Positions 45,168-53,995 of a stretch of DNA of 64,000 bases are shown one piece after another (within the stretch, counting starts at the first letter, position 1; the number at the start of each line of letters is the position of its first letter). A program made the translations under genes and the position numbers. Under the pieces are notes generated by a model. That model was not told the origin of the DNA, did no database searches, and saw nothing but the letters and a program-made list of their open reading frames with translations. The DNA is from Terasakiella brassicae (lineage in GTDB: Bacteria > Pseudomonadota > Alphaproteobacteria > Rhodospirillales > Terasakiellaceae), in assembly GCF_014641495.1 (NCBI RefSeq), contig NZ_BMHV01000012.1:62001-126000 (forward strand), given 5' to 3'.

Positions 45168-45941
45168 ATGACCAAAGATTATCCGGCCCTTGAGGTCAAC
45201 GACATCCATAAATATTTCGGCGACCTTGAAGTGTTGAATGGGATTTCCCTGACGGCGCATTATGGTGATGTGATTTCCATTATCGGTTCCAGCGGGTCCG
45301 GTAAAAGTACGTTTTTGCGTTGCTTGAACTTGCTGGAACGCCCGACAAAAGGCAGCATCCGCGTGGCCGGTGAAGAAATGAAATTGCACCGTGAAAAAGA
45401 TGGTCAATTGGGCGCGGCCGATAAAAAACAGATCACACGTTTGCGTTCTGAAATCGGATTTGTGTTTCAGGGGTTCAATCTGTGGGCACACATGGATTTG
45501 ATGGAAAATATCATCGAAGGTCCAACGCAGGTAAAAGGCGTTTCAAAAAAAGAAGCGACTGAAAAAGCAGCAGAATTGCTTAACAAAGTTGGGCTTTATG
45601 ATCGTCGCGGGCATTATCCGTCGCAACTTTCCGGCGGGCAACAACAACGCGCAGCCATTGCGCGCGCATTGGCGATGGAGCCTGAGTTATTGTTGTTTGA
45701 TGAACCGACCTCGGCACTTGATCCGGAACTGGTCGGTGAAGTTTTGAAAGTGATGCAGATCCTTGCCGAAGAGGGGCGCACCATGTTGGTGGTGACACAT
45801 GAGATGGGCTTTGCCCGCGAGGTGTCCAGCCACGTGATGTATCTGCACCAAGGGCAGGTGGAAGAGTTCGGGCCGCCTAAAGAGGTTTTTGAAAATCCGA
45901 AATCCGAACGCATGAAACAGTTTATCAGCACGGAATTATAA
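45168..45941 (+). CDS. Polar amino-acid ABC transporter ATPase (HisP-like)
   Basis: A 257-residue ATPase of the HisP/GlnQ/ArtP class. Walker A is GSSGSGKSTFLRCLNLL, the Q-loop FVFQGFNLWAHMDLMENI, the signature LSGGQQQRAAIARAL and Walker B LLLFDEPTSALDPE. The AHM segment in place of HLT is like HisP/AotP transporters for basic amino acids. It is first in the run ATPase, binding protein, permease, permease, 54 bases before the binding protein. Confidence 0.92.
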   Translation: MTKDYPALEVNDIHKYFGDLEVLNGISLTAHYGDVISIIGSSGSGKSTFLRCLNLLERPTKGSIRVAGEEMKLHREKDGQLGAADKKQITRLRSEIGFVFQGFNLWAHMDLMENIIEGPTQVKGVSKKEATEKAAELLNKVGLYDRRGHYPSQLSGGQQQRAAIARALAMEPELLLFDEPTSALDPELVGEVLKVMQILAEEGRTMLVVTHEMGFAREVSSHVMYLHQGQVEEFGPPKEVFENPKSERMKQFISTEL

Positions 45942-45995
45942 ACAAAATCCGGCTGGTTAGGGGTTTAATCAAATACATCACGGGAGATGTTTTCA

Positions 45996-46739
45996 ATGAA
46001 GAAAATTGCATTTGCACTGGCTGCTGTTCTGGGCCTGAGCGTTTCTATGGCACATGCGGGTGATAAAATCCGCATCGGGACGGAAGGTGCTTACCCTCCG
46101 TTTAACGGGATTGATAAAGACGGCAAAGCGTTTGGTTTTGACGTTGATATCGCCAATGCCCTTTGTGCAGAAATGAAAGCGGAATGTGAAATTATCGCAC
46201 CGCTGGATTGGGATTCTATCCTGATCGGTTTGAAAAAGAAAAAGTATGACGCGGTTGTGGCTTCTATGTCCATTACCGAAGAACGCAAAAAGGCAGTTGA
46301 TTTTACGGAACCTTACTATTCCAACAACCTGACTTTGGTTGCTAAAAAAGGCTCCAGCGTTGATCCAGCAAATTTGGCAGGTAAAGCGGTTGGTGCACAA
46401 CGTGCAACCATTGCAGCAAACTACGTGACAGATGAGCTGAAAGACGTTGACGCGAAATTGTATGATACGCAGGAAAATGCGTACCTCGACCTCGCTTCTG
46501 GCCGTATCGACCTGTTGGTTTCTGATAAATTGCCGGCTTATGACTGGTTGCGTAGCGAACAGGGCCAAGGTTTTGAATTTATTGGCGATGCGATCGATGT
46601 AAATGATAAAATCGGTATTGCTGTTCGCAAAAAAGATGATGAGCTGCGCGAAAAATTCAATGCGGCGATCAAGGCAATTGTTGCCAATGGCACATATGCA
46701 AAGATCAACGAGAAATATTTCCCGTTCTCTATCTACTAA
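45996..46739 (+). CDS. Basic/polar amino-acid-binding protein (ArgT/HisJ-like)
   Basis: A 247-residue periplasmic receptor with a signal peptide (MKKIAFALAAVLGLSVSMAHA). The mature start GDKIRIGTEGAYPPFNGIDK and the motifs FDVDIANALCAEMKAECEI, MSITEERKKAVDFTEPYY and RIDLLVSDKLPAYDWL match lysine/arginine/ornithine/histidine binders. I prefer the second ATG (45996), about 9 bases after GGGAG. The first lies right against the ribosome site. A terminator-like hairpin follows, which would make this subunit more abundant than the permeases. Confidence 0.92.
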   Translation: MKKIAFALAAVLGLSVSMAHAGDKIRIGTEGAYPPFNGIDKDGKAFGFDVDIANALCAEMKAECEIIAPLDWDSILIGLKKKKYDAVVASMSITEERKKAVDFTEPYYSNNLTLVAKKGSSVDPANLAGKAVGAQRATIAANYVTDELKDVDAKLYDTQENAYLDLASGRIDLLVSDKLPAYDWLRSEQGQGFEFIGDAIDVNDKIGIAVRKKDDELREKFNAAIKAIVANGTYAKINEKYFPFSIY

Positions 46740-46746
46740 GACCTGA

Positions 46747-46786
46747 AATACCGCTCCTTTCCTCTGGTTAGGGGCGGTATTTTTTT
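46747..46786 (+). terminator. Intra-operon terminator/attenuator
   Basis: AATACCGC (46747-46754) pairs with GCGGTATT (46774-46781) and continues through partly paired bases, followed by a T-run to 46786. It lies between the binding protein and the permeases, so read-through is probably partial. Confidence 0.8.
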
Positions 46787-46800
46787 ACGAAAGACGAAAC

Positions 46801-47496
46801 ATGATTGACCTGCAAGGATTTGGTCCGCAAATCGCGTTGGGTGCCTGGATGACGGTTCAGGTGGCCTTTGGCGGTTTGATCGTCGGCCTTGTCTTCGGAT
46901 TGATGGGGGCGGCGGCCAAGCTGTCACCTTATGCTGTTTTACGTGGTATGGGGCAAAGCTACACCACAGTTGTACGCGGTATCCCGGAAATCCTTGTGGT
47001 GTTGATCGTCTATTTTGGCGGGGAAGATATCGTCAACCGTATTGCCGAAAGTGTTGGATATAACGACTATATCGAGATCAACGTTTTCGTTGCCGGGGTT
47101 TGTGCCCTTGGTTTGTCATTTGGTGCTTATGCCACCGAAGTCTTTCGTGGTGCGATTCAGTCTGTCCCTGTCGGCCAGATTGAAGCAGCAGTGGCGTGCG
47201 GGATGCACTCTCACCAAATTTATTGGCGTATTACCTTGCCTCAGGCCATGCGTCTGGCAATACCGGGCTTGGGCAATTTGTTTCAGGTCTTGCTGAAAGA
47301 CACCTCGCTTGTGTCGCTCATTGCTTTGCCTGAATTGATGCGAACATCACAAGCCGCCATTCAAAATACAAAAGAGCCCTTTACCTTTTATTTTATTGCC
47401 GCGCTTATTTATCTGGGGATTACGACAGTTGTTTTGGTGGGGCAGATTTATGCGGAACGCTGGGCCAATCGCGGTGTGAAGAGGGCATCGGCATGA
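46801..47496 (+). CDS. Amino-acid ABC transporter permease (HisQ-like)
   Basis: A 231-residue inner-membrane permease with five or so helices. The EAA-type coupling loop is visible in VGQIEAAVACGMHSHQIYWRITLPQAMRLAIPG near residues 122-155. It opens with the family's short N-terminus (MIDLQGFGPQIALGAWMTVQ). It overlaps the next permease by 4 bases (ATGA), and the two should form a heterodimeric pore. Confidence 0.92.
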   Translation: MIDLQGFGPQIALGAWMTVQVAFGGLIVGLVFGLMGAAAKLSPYAVLRGMGQSYTTVVRGIPEILVVLIVYFGGEDIVNRIAESVGYNDYIEINVFVAGVCALGLSFGAYATEVFRGAIQSVPVGQIEAAVACGMHSHQIYWRITLPQAMRLAIPGLGNLFQVLLKDTSLVSLIALPELMRTSQAAIQNTKEPFTFYFIAALIYLGITTVVLVGQIYAERWANRGVKRASA

Positions 47497-48173
47497 ATTG
47501 GGAAGAAATTTTTGTTGCTCTGCCCAAATTGCTGGATGGTGCCGTCTTAACGTTGGAACTGGTGTTTATTTCCTGCATCATCGGTTTTGTGATTGCCATT
47601 CCGGTTGCCTTGATGCGGGCTTCACAAAACTGGTGGGTCAGCAATATACCGCTTATCTATACCTTCTTTTTCCGGGGCACACCCCTGTTGGTGCAGTTGT
47701 TTTTGTTCTATTATGGGGCCGCACAATTTGATGCGGTGCGCGAAAGCATCTTTTGGCCTGTATTGAAAGAGGCCTACTGGTGTGCATTGATTGTATTTGC
47801 CTTGAATACGGGCGCTTATACCGCTGAAATATTTCGCGGGGCCATTCAGGCCGTTCCACATGGTGAAGTGGAAGCCGGGATTGCAATCGGCATGCAGAAA
47901 CACACACTTTATCGCCGCATCGTTTTGCCTCGCGCAATTCGCATGGCCTTGCCTGCCTATGGCAACGAAATTATCTTGATGCTGAAAAGCTCGGCGCTGG
48001 CTTATACCATTACCTTGTTCGATCTGACCGGTGTGACGCGTACGATCATTGCGCGTAATTATCTGGCGATTGAAATGTATTTTACGGCAGGGGTGATTTA
48101 TCTGCTGATGACATTCATCTTTATTCAGGTCTGGATGCGGGTGGAAAAACGCTTGCTGAAATTTCAAAATTAA
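47493..48173 (+). CDS. Amino-acid ABC transporter permease (HisM-like)
   Basis: A 226-residue membrane protein, the second permease of the transporter. The coupling loop reads HGEVEAGIAIGMQKHTLYRRIVLPRAIRMALPAYGNE (residues about 123-160), and FFFRGTPLLVQLFLFYYG is a conserved early segment. The C-terminal helix ends in WMRVEKRLLKFQN. It completes the import system with the three upstream genes. Confidence 0.92.
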   Translation: MNWEEIFVALPKLLDGAVLTLELVFISCIIGFVIAIPVALMRASQNWWVSNIPLIYTFFFRGTPLLVQLFLFYYGAAQFDAVRESIFWPVLKEAYWCALIVFALNTGAYTAEIFRGAIQAVPHGEVEAGIAIGMQKHTLYRRIVLPRAIRMALPAYGNEIILMLKSSALAYTITLFDLTGVTRTIIARNYLAIEMYFTAGVIYLLMTFIFIQVWMRVEKRLLKFQN

Positions 48174-48311
48174 CACTTCCAGCCAAAATATTTTAATGCC
48201 TATGCGGGTGTAAGGTTGATTTTTTTACACTTAATGGCTAACTATTTGCAAGGTGTCGATACTGCATCACAAGAAAGGCAGATCGTTCATAAAAGTCGGC
48301 AGGATAGTGCA

Positions 48312-48740
48312 ATGCTTTTTTTTGAAAACTACGCAACCGTCGAGGATGTGATTAATTTTAAACAATCAGAAAACCCCGAACATGATGGTCTTCTGAAAAT
48401 TCCGATGACGGCAACGTTACTTCAACTTATTGATTATATGGCAGATCATCAGGTCGGTGTGGTTTTTTTACATGATGCAGACGATCAGATTATCGGCTTG
48501 ATATCGGAACGTGACATTATCCGCCATATTGCGATGAATGCGTTGGAAGCTTTTGAAAAACCAATTCATATGATGGTGCGACATAGCGTCATCACCTGTA
48601 AACGCGGTGATAAATTAAAGGCTGTCGCAAGCCATATGGCAGAACAACATATTCGTCATGTGGCTATTCTCAGCGATAAAGGGGAATATATCGGGGTTGT
48701 CAGTTCCAGTGATATCGAACTTTTTGCCGGGAAAGGGTAG
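48312..48740 (+). CDS. Two-CBS-domain protein
   Basis: A 142-residue protein of paired CBS domains, which bind adenine nucleotides and usually act as energy sensors. The first repeat includes LLQLIDYMADHQVGVVFLHD and IIGLISERDIIRHIA. The second includes KLKAVASHMAEQHIRHVAILSD and YIGVVSSSDIELF. I take the ATG at 48312 with AGGA 7 bases upstream rather than the longer frame from 48216. The next gene starts one base past its stop, so they are coupled. Confidence 0.8.
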   Translation: MLFFENYATVEDVINFKQSENPEHDGLLKIPMTATLLQLIDYMADHQVGVVFLHDADDQIIGLISERDIIRHIAMNALEAFEKPIHMMVRHSVITCKRGDKLKAVASHMAEQHIRHVAILSDKGEYIGVVSSSDIELFAGKG

Positions 48741-48741
48741 T

Positions 48742-49476
48742 ATGGAAAAACTTCCCTGTAAAAATACATTCGATATGACCGTCCATATTGTTGTTTCTGC
48801 TGTGAAAGAGAAATTGGCAACAGGTGAGATAACCCCCGATGATCTTGATGAGATTGAGCAGGCGTTGACGGTTGAAAATTCACAGGTAGAGGCCTTTTGT
48901 CATTCTGTGCATGAACGCTGCATGAGTAAGTCTAAACTGGACCTATTGGTGCCGCCCAGAACCAATGCCTATGGCCGGATTATGGTTCAACCGTTGGAAC
49001 GTCTGTTTGATAAAAGGCACCGGCGTTTTTCAGAAAGACAACTGGCGAATTATTTTCATATGCTGTCCTCGATCATAGGGCGGGAAGTTTACGAAAAAAA
49101 CCATGATCAAATGTCTGAATTAATGCGCAGCGAAATTCGTGATCATGGCAGCAATTTTTCGTGGGACAGCTTCTATAACCATCCTGAAGTTGTGCGTTGC
49201 CGATTGGAGACATTAGGCGCAATTGCACAAGCCTTTGACCATTTTGATCAACGTATGAACTGGTTTATCAATGTGATGGAAGGCTCCGCCCATAACCCGG
49301 AAGATGGTGCCGGCACTCTTCAATTTACCGAGCAACAGGCAAAGGCCTTTTTGTCGGCACTCTTTACAGAATGTATGGATATGACCGAGGGCGAAAGAGA
49401 ACGTCTTCAACAATATGTCGGCGAGAGACGCCGCAAAAACATTGCGTTCCTGATTGCCCGGCTCACCCAAATGTGA
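48742..49476 (+). CDS. Uncharacterised 244-residue helical protein
   Basis: I do not recognise this family. The protein appears all-helical and cytoplasmic, with several Cys and His residues early (AFCHSVHERCM). A central region reads FSERQLANYFHMLSSIIGREVY, and the C-terminal part is charged (ERERLQQYVGERRRKN). The ATG at 48742 follows GGGAAAGGG and lies 1 base after the CBS gene's stop, which suggests that the CBS protein and this one act together. The longer frame from 48658 would run through the CBS gene. Confidence 0.6.
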   Translation: MEKLPCKNTFDMTVHIVVSAVKEKLATGEITPDDLDEIEQALTVENSQVEAFCHSVHERCMSKSKLDLLVPPRTNAYGRIMVQPLERLFDKRHRRFSERQLANYFHMLSSIIGREVYEKNHDQMSELMRSEIRDHGSNFSWDSFYNHPEVVRCRLETLGAIAQAFDHFDQRMNWFINVMEGSAHNPEDGAGTLQFTEQQAKAFLSALFTECMDMTEGERERLQQYVGERRRKNIAFLIARLTQM

Positions 49477-49514
49477 TTCTTAAGAGTTCAGTTAAATAGG
49501 TATGCTGCCAACTC

Positions 49515-49546
49515 AAAAAGAAAAACCCTTGGTTTCCCAAGGGTTT
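49515..49546 (-). terminator. Terminator of tRNA-Thr
   Basis: A 10-bp stem, AAACCCTTGG (49523-49532) with CCAAGGGTTT (49537-49546). The A-rich run at 49515-49522 gives a U-tract on the minus strand. Confidence 0.85.
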
Positions 49547-49550
49547 AACA

Positions 49551-49625
<75 letters not shown>

Positions 49626-49742
49626 AATATACGTCTTGCGTGGGCGGGCTTATCGCATAGGCGTTCGATCCGTTCAAGTTCTTTTTTAACAAAAATGTAC
49701 TTTTGCTTGACCTGTTCCTATGGATCAGGCACCAATTCGCTT

Positions 49743-49901
49743 ATGAGCGAAGATAACCGAAACATAACGCCCCCGAAACAGGACGAAAAACAGAAGAAGC
49801 AGGAACGCCTTGCCGAGGCTTTGCGGGCGAATCTGCGTCGTCGAAAAAGTCAAAGCCGGGCGCGCACGCAAGTCGAGCAAACGAAAACGCACGAGAGCTG
49901 A
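49743..49901 (+). CDS. Small basic protein, 52 residues
   Basis: A short, highly charged protein beginning MSEDNRNITPP. Its Arg-rich helix RLAEALRANLRRRKSQSRAR recalls a small conserved ORF found near murA in many alphaproteobacteria. The longer frame from 49569 covers the tRNA and is not credible. There is no clear ribosome site. Function is unknown. The net basic helix suggests nucleic-acid contact. Confidence 0.55.
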   Translation: MSEDNRNITPPKQDEKQKKQERLAEALRANLRRRKSQSRARTQVEQTKTHES

Positions 49902-50051
49902 AAATCAGCTTGTGATCGGGTTGTTTTTTTGTCGTCAGGGCGGTCTATTCCCCTTGAGAAGGGATTCTTTTATTTATGCGCTTGAGACTCCCGGCTCTTT
50001 CCTATAAGAACAGGCAGTATTTTTTCGTTATTTTTTTGGAGAATTCCTGCC

Positions 50052-50606
50052 ATGGCTGTACTGCCCGACAAGTGGATACGTGAACGCGCGCTTAAAGACG
50101 GTATGATTGAACCGTTTGTGGATGGCTTAAATCGCGATGGCGTTATTTCTTACGGGCTGTCTTCATACGGCTACGATGCCCGTGTCGCCAGCGATTTCAA
50201 AATCTTCAGCAATGTTGATTCGGCAACGGTTGATCCCAAATCTTTCGATGATGATTGCTTTGTCACCCGCGATCAGGATTATGTCATCATCCCGCCAAAC
50301 AGTTTCGCACTGGGTCATACGGTGGAATATTTTCGTATCCCGCGCGATACTTTGGTCATTTGTCTGGGCAAATCCACATATGCCCGTTGCGGCATTATCG
50401 TCAACGTCACGCCGCTGGAACCGGAATGGGAAGGCCATGTGACGCTGGAATTTTCAAATACAACTCCGTTACCAGCCAAGATTTATGCCAATGAAGGGGC
50501 TTGCCAATTCATCTTTTTGAAAGCCGATGAAGTGTGCGAAACCTCCTATGCGGATCGTGCTGGAAAATATATGGGTCAACGCGGTGTGACCCTGCCTAAA
50601 CTTTAA
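50052..50606 (+). CDS. dcd: dCTP deaminase
   Basis: Converts dCTP to dUTP for thymidylate synthesis. It has 184 residues, close to family size. The trimer-type fold shows [16 protein letters not shown], the active-site stretch [32 protein letters not shown] with the catalytic Glu, and the C-terminal [19 protein letters not shown] lid. It lies 9 bases before murA. Confidence 0.95.
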   Translation: MAVLPDKWIRERALKDGMIEPFVDGLNRDGVISYGLSSYGYDARVASDFKIFSNVDSATVDPKSFDDDCFVTRDQDYVIIPPNSFALGHTVEYFRIPRDTLVICLGKSTYARCGIIVNVTPLEPEWEGHVTLEFSNTTPLPAKIYANEGACQFIFLKADEVCETSYADRAGKYMGQRGVTLPKL

Positions 50607-50615
50607 GGATATCTC

Positions 50616-51911
50616 ATGGACAGAATTCACATTCGCGGCGGTCAACGTTTGCGAGGGTCCATTCAAATCGGCGGCGCGAAAAACGCAGCCCTTCCCCTGA
50701 TGGCAGCTTCTTTATTGAGTGAAGAAACGCTGACGCTGTCAAATCTGCCGCATCTGGTCGATATTACGACCATGACGCACCTGTTGGCGGAACTTGGTGT
50801 CGAAGTCGGTATGAACGGACACGCCCCCAATGGCGGACATGTCGGTCGTGTGTTTGAACTGACCGCCCATGATGTCGGTAAAACCGTTGCACCGTACGAA
50901 GTTGTGCGCAAGATGCGGGCTTCTGTACTGGTTCTTGGTCCTTTACTGGCCCGTTATGGCAAGGGCAAAGTCTCTTTGCCGGGGGGCTGTGCCATTGGAA
51001 CACGCCCGGTTGATGTGCATCTGGGGGCCCTGGAACAGATGGGCGCGGTGATTGAACTGAAAGAAGGTTATATTGTCGCACATGCGCCGGATGGCTTGCA
51101 TGGGGCGCATATTACTTTCCCGATGGTGTCCGTTGGCGCAACCGAAAACCTTTTGATGGCGGCAACCTTGGCAAAGGGCGAAACTGTCCTGTCCAACTGT
51201 GCGCGTGAGCCGGAAATTACCGACCTTGCCCGTTGCCTTGTCGCAATGGGGGCGCAAATTCAAGGGATTGGAAGCGATACCTTACGCGTTCAAGGCGTTG
51301 ATAAACTGCACGGTGCGAAATATTCCGTTCTGCCGGACCGGATTGAAACCGGGTCTTATGCCGTGGCGGCCGCCGTCACAGGTGGGGATTTAACCTTGCT
51401 GGGAACGCGTATGGATTTGATTGAATCCGTTGCTGAAGTGATGAAAAAATGCGGTGTGAATTTCGAAGAAGTCGATGGTGGCGTACGTGTCTGGTGCGAT
51501 GGTCCGATCCGGGGTGTGGATGTGATGACGGAACCTTTTCCGGCTTTCCCCACCGATATGCAAGCACAGTTTATGGTGATGATGGCCGTGTCTGACGGGG
51601 CATCCATGATCACCGAGTCTATTTTTGAAAATCGTTTTATGCATGTGCCTGAGCTCAATCGAATGGGGGCTAATATCAATGTGCATGGGCGATCTGCCAT
51701 TGTGCGCGGTGTCAAAAAGCTTTCCGGTGCGCCGGTTATGGCAACCGATTTGAGGGCGTCCATGTCTTTGGTGCTGGCGGGTTTGGCGGCTGAAGGGGAA
51801 ACAACCGTGAACCGGGTCTATCATCTGGATCGTGGTTATGAAGCCCTTGAACAAAAGCTGTCGGCTTGTGGTGCGATCATTGAACGTGAAAAAGGCGCTC
51901 CCGCCGAATAA
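50616..51911 (+). CDS. murA: UDP-N-acetylglucosamine 1-carboxyvinyltransferase
   Basis: The first committed enzyme of peptidoglycan synthesis. It has 431 residues with two inside-out alpha/beta domains. The loop Cys that reacts with PEP and fosfomycin is in [32 protein letters not shown] lies near the start, and [10 protein letters not shown] and [17 protein letters not shown] are present. It is in the conserved order dcd-murA-hisG-hisD, 17 bases before hisG. Confidence 0.96.
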   Translation: MDRIHIRGGQRLRGSIQIGGAKNAALPLMAASLLSEETLTLSNLPHLVDITTMTHLLAELGVEVGMNGHAPNGGHVGRVFELTAHDVGKTVAPYEVVRKMRASVLVLGPLLARYGKGKVSLPGGCAIGTRPVDVHLGALEQMGAVIELKEGYIVAHAPDGLHGAHITFPMVSVGATENLLMAATLAKGETVLSNCAREPEITDLARCLVAMGAQIQGIGSDTLRVQGVDKLHGAKYSVLPDRIETGSYAVAAAVTGGDLTLLGTRMDLIESVAEVMKKCGVNFEEVDGGVRVWCDGPIRGVDVMTEPFPAFPTDMQAQFMVMMAVSDGASMITESIFENRFMHVPELNRMGANINVHGRSAIVRGVKKLSGAPVMATDLRASMSLVLAGLAAEGETTVNRVYHLDRGYEALEQKLSACGAIIEREKGAPAE

Positions 51912-51928
51912 TTTGGAAATTGAAAGCC

Positions 51929-52597
51929 ATGTCTGAACAAGAAAAACTGGTTATTGCCCTGCCAAAGGGGCGTATTCTTGATGAAGTTATGCCCTTGGTG
52001 CAAAAATGCGGGATTGAGCCGGAAGCTGCCTTTTTTGATTCCAAATCACGCGCCCTGAAATTTGCGACTAATCATTCGCATATCGAGATTGTACGTGTGC
52101 GTAGCTTTGATGTCGCAACATTTGTGGCATTTGGGGCGGCACAAATCGGTGTCTGTGGCGGGGATGTTTTGCTGGAATTTGATTATCCTGAAATTTATGC
52201 CCCACTGGATTTAGGGATCGGCTATTGCCGTATTTGTGTGGCGGAACCCAAGGATTTGTCCGATGATGATGATCCCAGCCGTTGGTCGCATGTGCGTGTC
52301 GCCACCAAATATCCCAACATCACCAGCAAATATTTTGCGCAAAGGGGTGTTCAGGCGGAATGTATCAAGCTAAATGGTGCAATGGAACTGGCACCCAATA
52401 TGGGGCTGTGTTCGCGCATTGTTGATTTGGTTTCGACCGGATCGACCTTGAAAGCCAATGGGCTGGTCGAAGTTGAACAGATTTGCGAAATTACATCGCG
52501 TTTGGCTGTCAACCGAACAGCCCTGAAAACCCGATCTGAAGAGATCACCGACCTGATTGAAAAATTCCGCGAGGCCGTCAATGACGTTTCGTCTTGA
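51929..52597 (+). CDS. hisG: ATP phosphoribosyltransferase, short form
   Basis: The first enzyme of histidine biosynthesis. It has 222 residues and lacks the C-terminal regulatory ACT-like domain, so it belongs to the short HisG_S class that needs a HisZ partner, which is not encoded here. [12 protein letters not shown] is near the start. The PRPP-binding segment is [18 protein letters not shown] near 165-182. I use the ATG at 51929 rather than a TTG at 51920 because of ribosome-site spacing. It overlaps hisD by 17 bases. Confidence 0.94.
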   Translation: MSEQEKLVIALPKGRILDEVMPLVQKCGIEPEAAFFDSKSRALKFATNHSHIEIVRVRSFDVATFVAFGAAQIGVCGGDVLLEFDYPEIYAPLDLGIGYCRICVAEPKDLSDDDDPSRWSHVRVATKYPNITSKYFAQRGVQAECIKLNGAMELAPNMGLCSRIVDLVSTGSTLKANGLVEVEQICEITSRLAVNRTALKTRSEEITDLIEKFREAVNDVSS

Positions 52598-53879
52598 AAC
52601 CACACAAGCTGATTTTGAAGCTCAATTCACCGCTCTTCTGTCTGCCAAGCGCGAAGAAGCACCCGATGTGAACAAGATCGTTGAAGGCATTCTTGCCGAT
52701 GTAAAAAAACGCGGTGACGAAGCGGTCGTTGAATATACCAATAAATTTGACCGGATGAATATTTCGGTTGATGATTTGGCGATCGGTGCCGAAGAAATGG
52801 ACCGCGAAATTGCCAAGGTGCCGCAAGATGCACTGGCTGCATTGAAGGTGGCATCCGATCGGATCAAGGCCTTCCACGCCAAACAATTACCCGAAGATCT
52901 GGATTATACCGATGAAGCCGGTGTGCGTCTTGGATATCGCTGGAAACCGGTTCAGGCGGCGGGGTTGTATGTGCCGGGTGGTACAGCGGCTTATCCGTCT
53001 TCCGTTTTGATGAATGCCATTCCAGCCAAGGTTGCCGGGGTGGACCGTCTGGTTATGGTTGTGCCGACACCGGACGGGATTGTGAACCCGTTGGTGATGG
53101 CGGCGGCCCGTTTGTCCGGTGTGGATGAGATTTACCGCATCGGTGGTGCGCAGGCTGTTGGTGCGTTGGCTTATGGGACCGAAACCATCAAACCGGTTGA
53201 TATTATCGTTGGACCGGGTAATGCCTTTGTTGCGGCGGCCAAACGTCAGGTCTTTGGTACGGTTGGCATTGATATGATTGCCGGACCGAGTGAGATTTTG
53301 GTGATTGCTGATAATAAAAACGATCCGGCATGGATGGCGGCTGATTTGTTATCACAGGCCGAACACGACACGGCGGCCCAATCCATTTTGATTACGGATG
53401 ATGGGAATTATGCCCGTGCGGTTGAAGATGCCATTGAAACGCATCTTGAAACCCTGCCGCGCGCCGATATTGCAAGTGAAAGCTGGGAAGAACACGGTGC
53501 GTTGATCGTGGTTCAAAACTGGGATGAAGCGGTTGCCTTGTGCGACCGGATTGCACCGGAACATCTGGAGCTTGCCATTGATAACCCGGACGCACTGGAA
53601 CGTAAAATCCGCAATGCCGGTGCGGTGTTTATGGGGCGTTATACCCCCGAAGCCATTGGTGATTATGTCGCCGGTCCCAATCACGTCTTGCCGACAGCAC
53701 GCAGCGCACGTTTTTCTTCCGGCCTCGGTGTGCTTAATTTTATGAAACGCAATAGCCTGATCCAATGTGATGCATCCAGTCTGAATAAAATCGGCCCGGC
53801 AGCAGTGACATTGGCAAAGCAGGAGGGATTGGACGCACACGGTCTATCTGTTGCGATCCGCTTGAATGTGGAAAGATAA
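52581..53879 (+). CDS. hisD: Histidinol dehydrogenase
   Basis: Catalyses the last two oxidations to histidine. It has 432 residues from the ATG at 52581, which has GAGG 6 bases upstream. [56 protein letters not shown] and [12 protein letters not shown] are hallmark segments. The zinc and catalytic His/Glu region is [12 protein letters not shown] and APEHLEL. A conserved alphaproteobacterial order has UPF0262 next, but a chemoreceptor gene intervenes here. Confidence 0.96.
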   Translation: MTFRLETTQADFEAQFTALLSAKREEAPDVNKIVEGILADVKKRGDEAVVEYTNKFDRMNISVDDLAIGAEEMDREIAKVPQDALAALKVASDRIKAFHAKQLPEDLDYTDEAGVRLGYRWKPVQAAGLYVPGGTAAYPSSVLMNAIPAKVAGVDRLVMVVPTPDGIVNPLVMAAARLSGVDEIYRIGGAQAVGALAYGTETIKPVDIIVGPGNAFVAAAKRQVFGTVGIDMIAGPSEILVIADNKNDPAWMAADLLSQAEHDTAAQSILITDDGNYARAVEDAIETHLETLPRADIASESWEEHGALIVVQNWDEAVALCDRIAPEHLELAIDNPDALERKIRNAGAVFMGRYTPEAIGDYVAGPNHVLPTARSARFSSGLGVLNFMKRNSLIQCDASSLNKIGPAAVTLAKQEGLDAHGLSVAIRLNVER

Positions 53880-53995
53880 AAAAAGTTTGAAGCAGACAAG
53901 ATCAATTCAGCTTTGACTTAGTTTATTAAACCTTTACATGCATTAAACCATCCCTATATACAGATTCAATTGAGATCGGTTCTAGGGAGTGGAAA

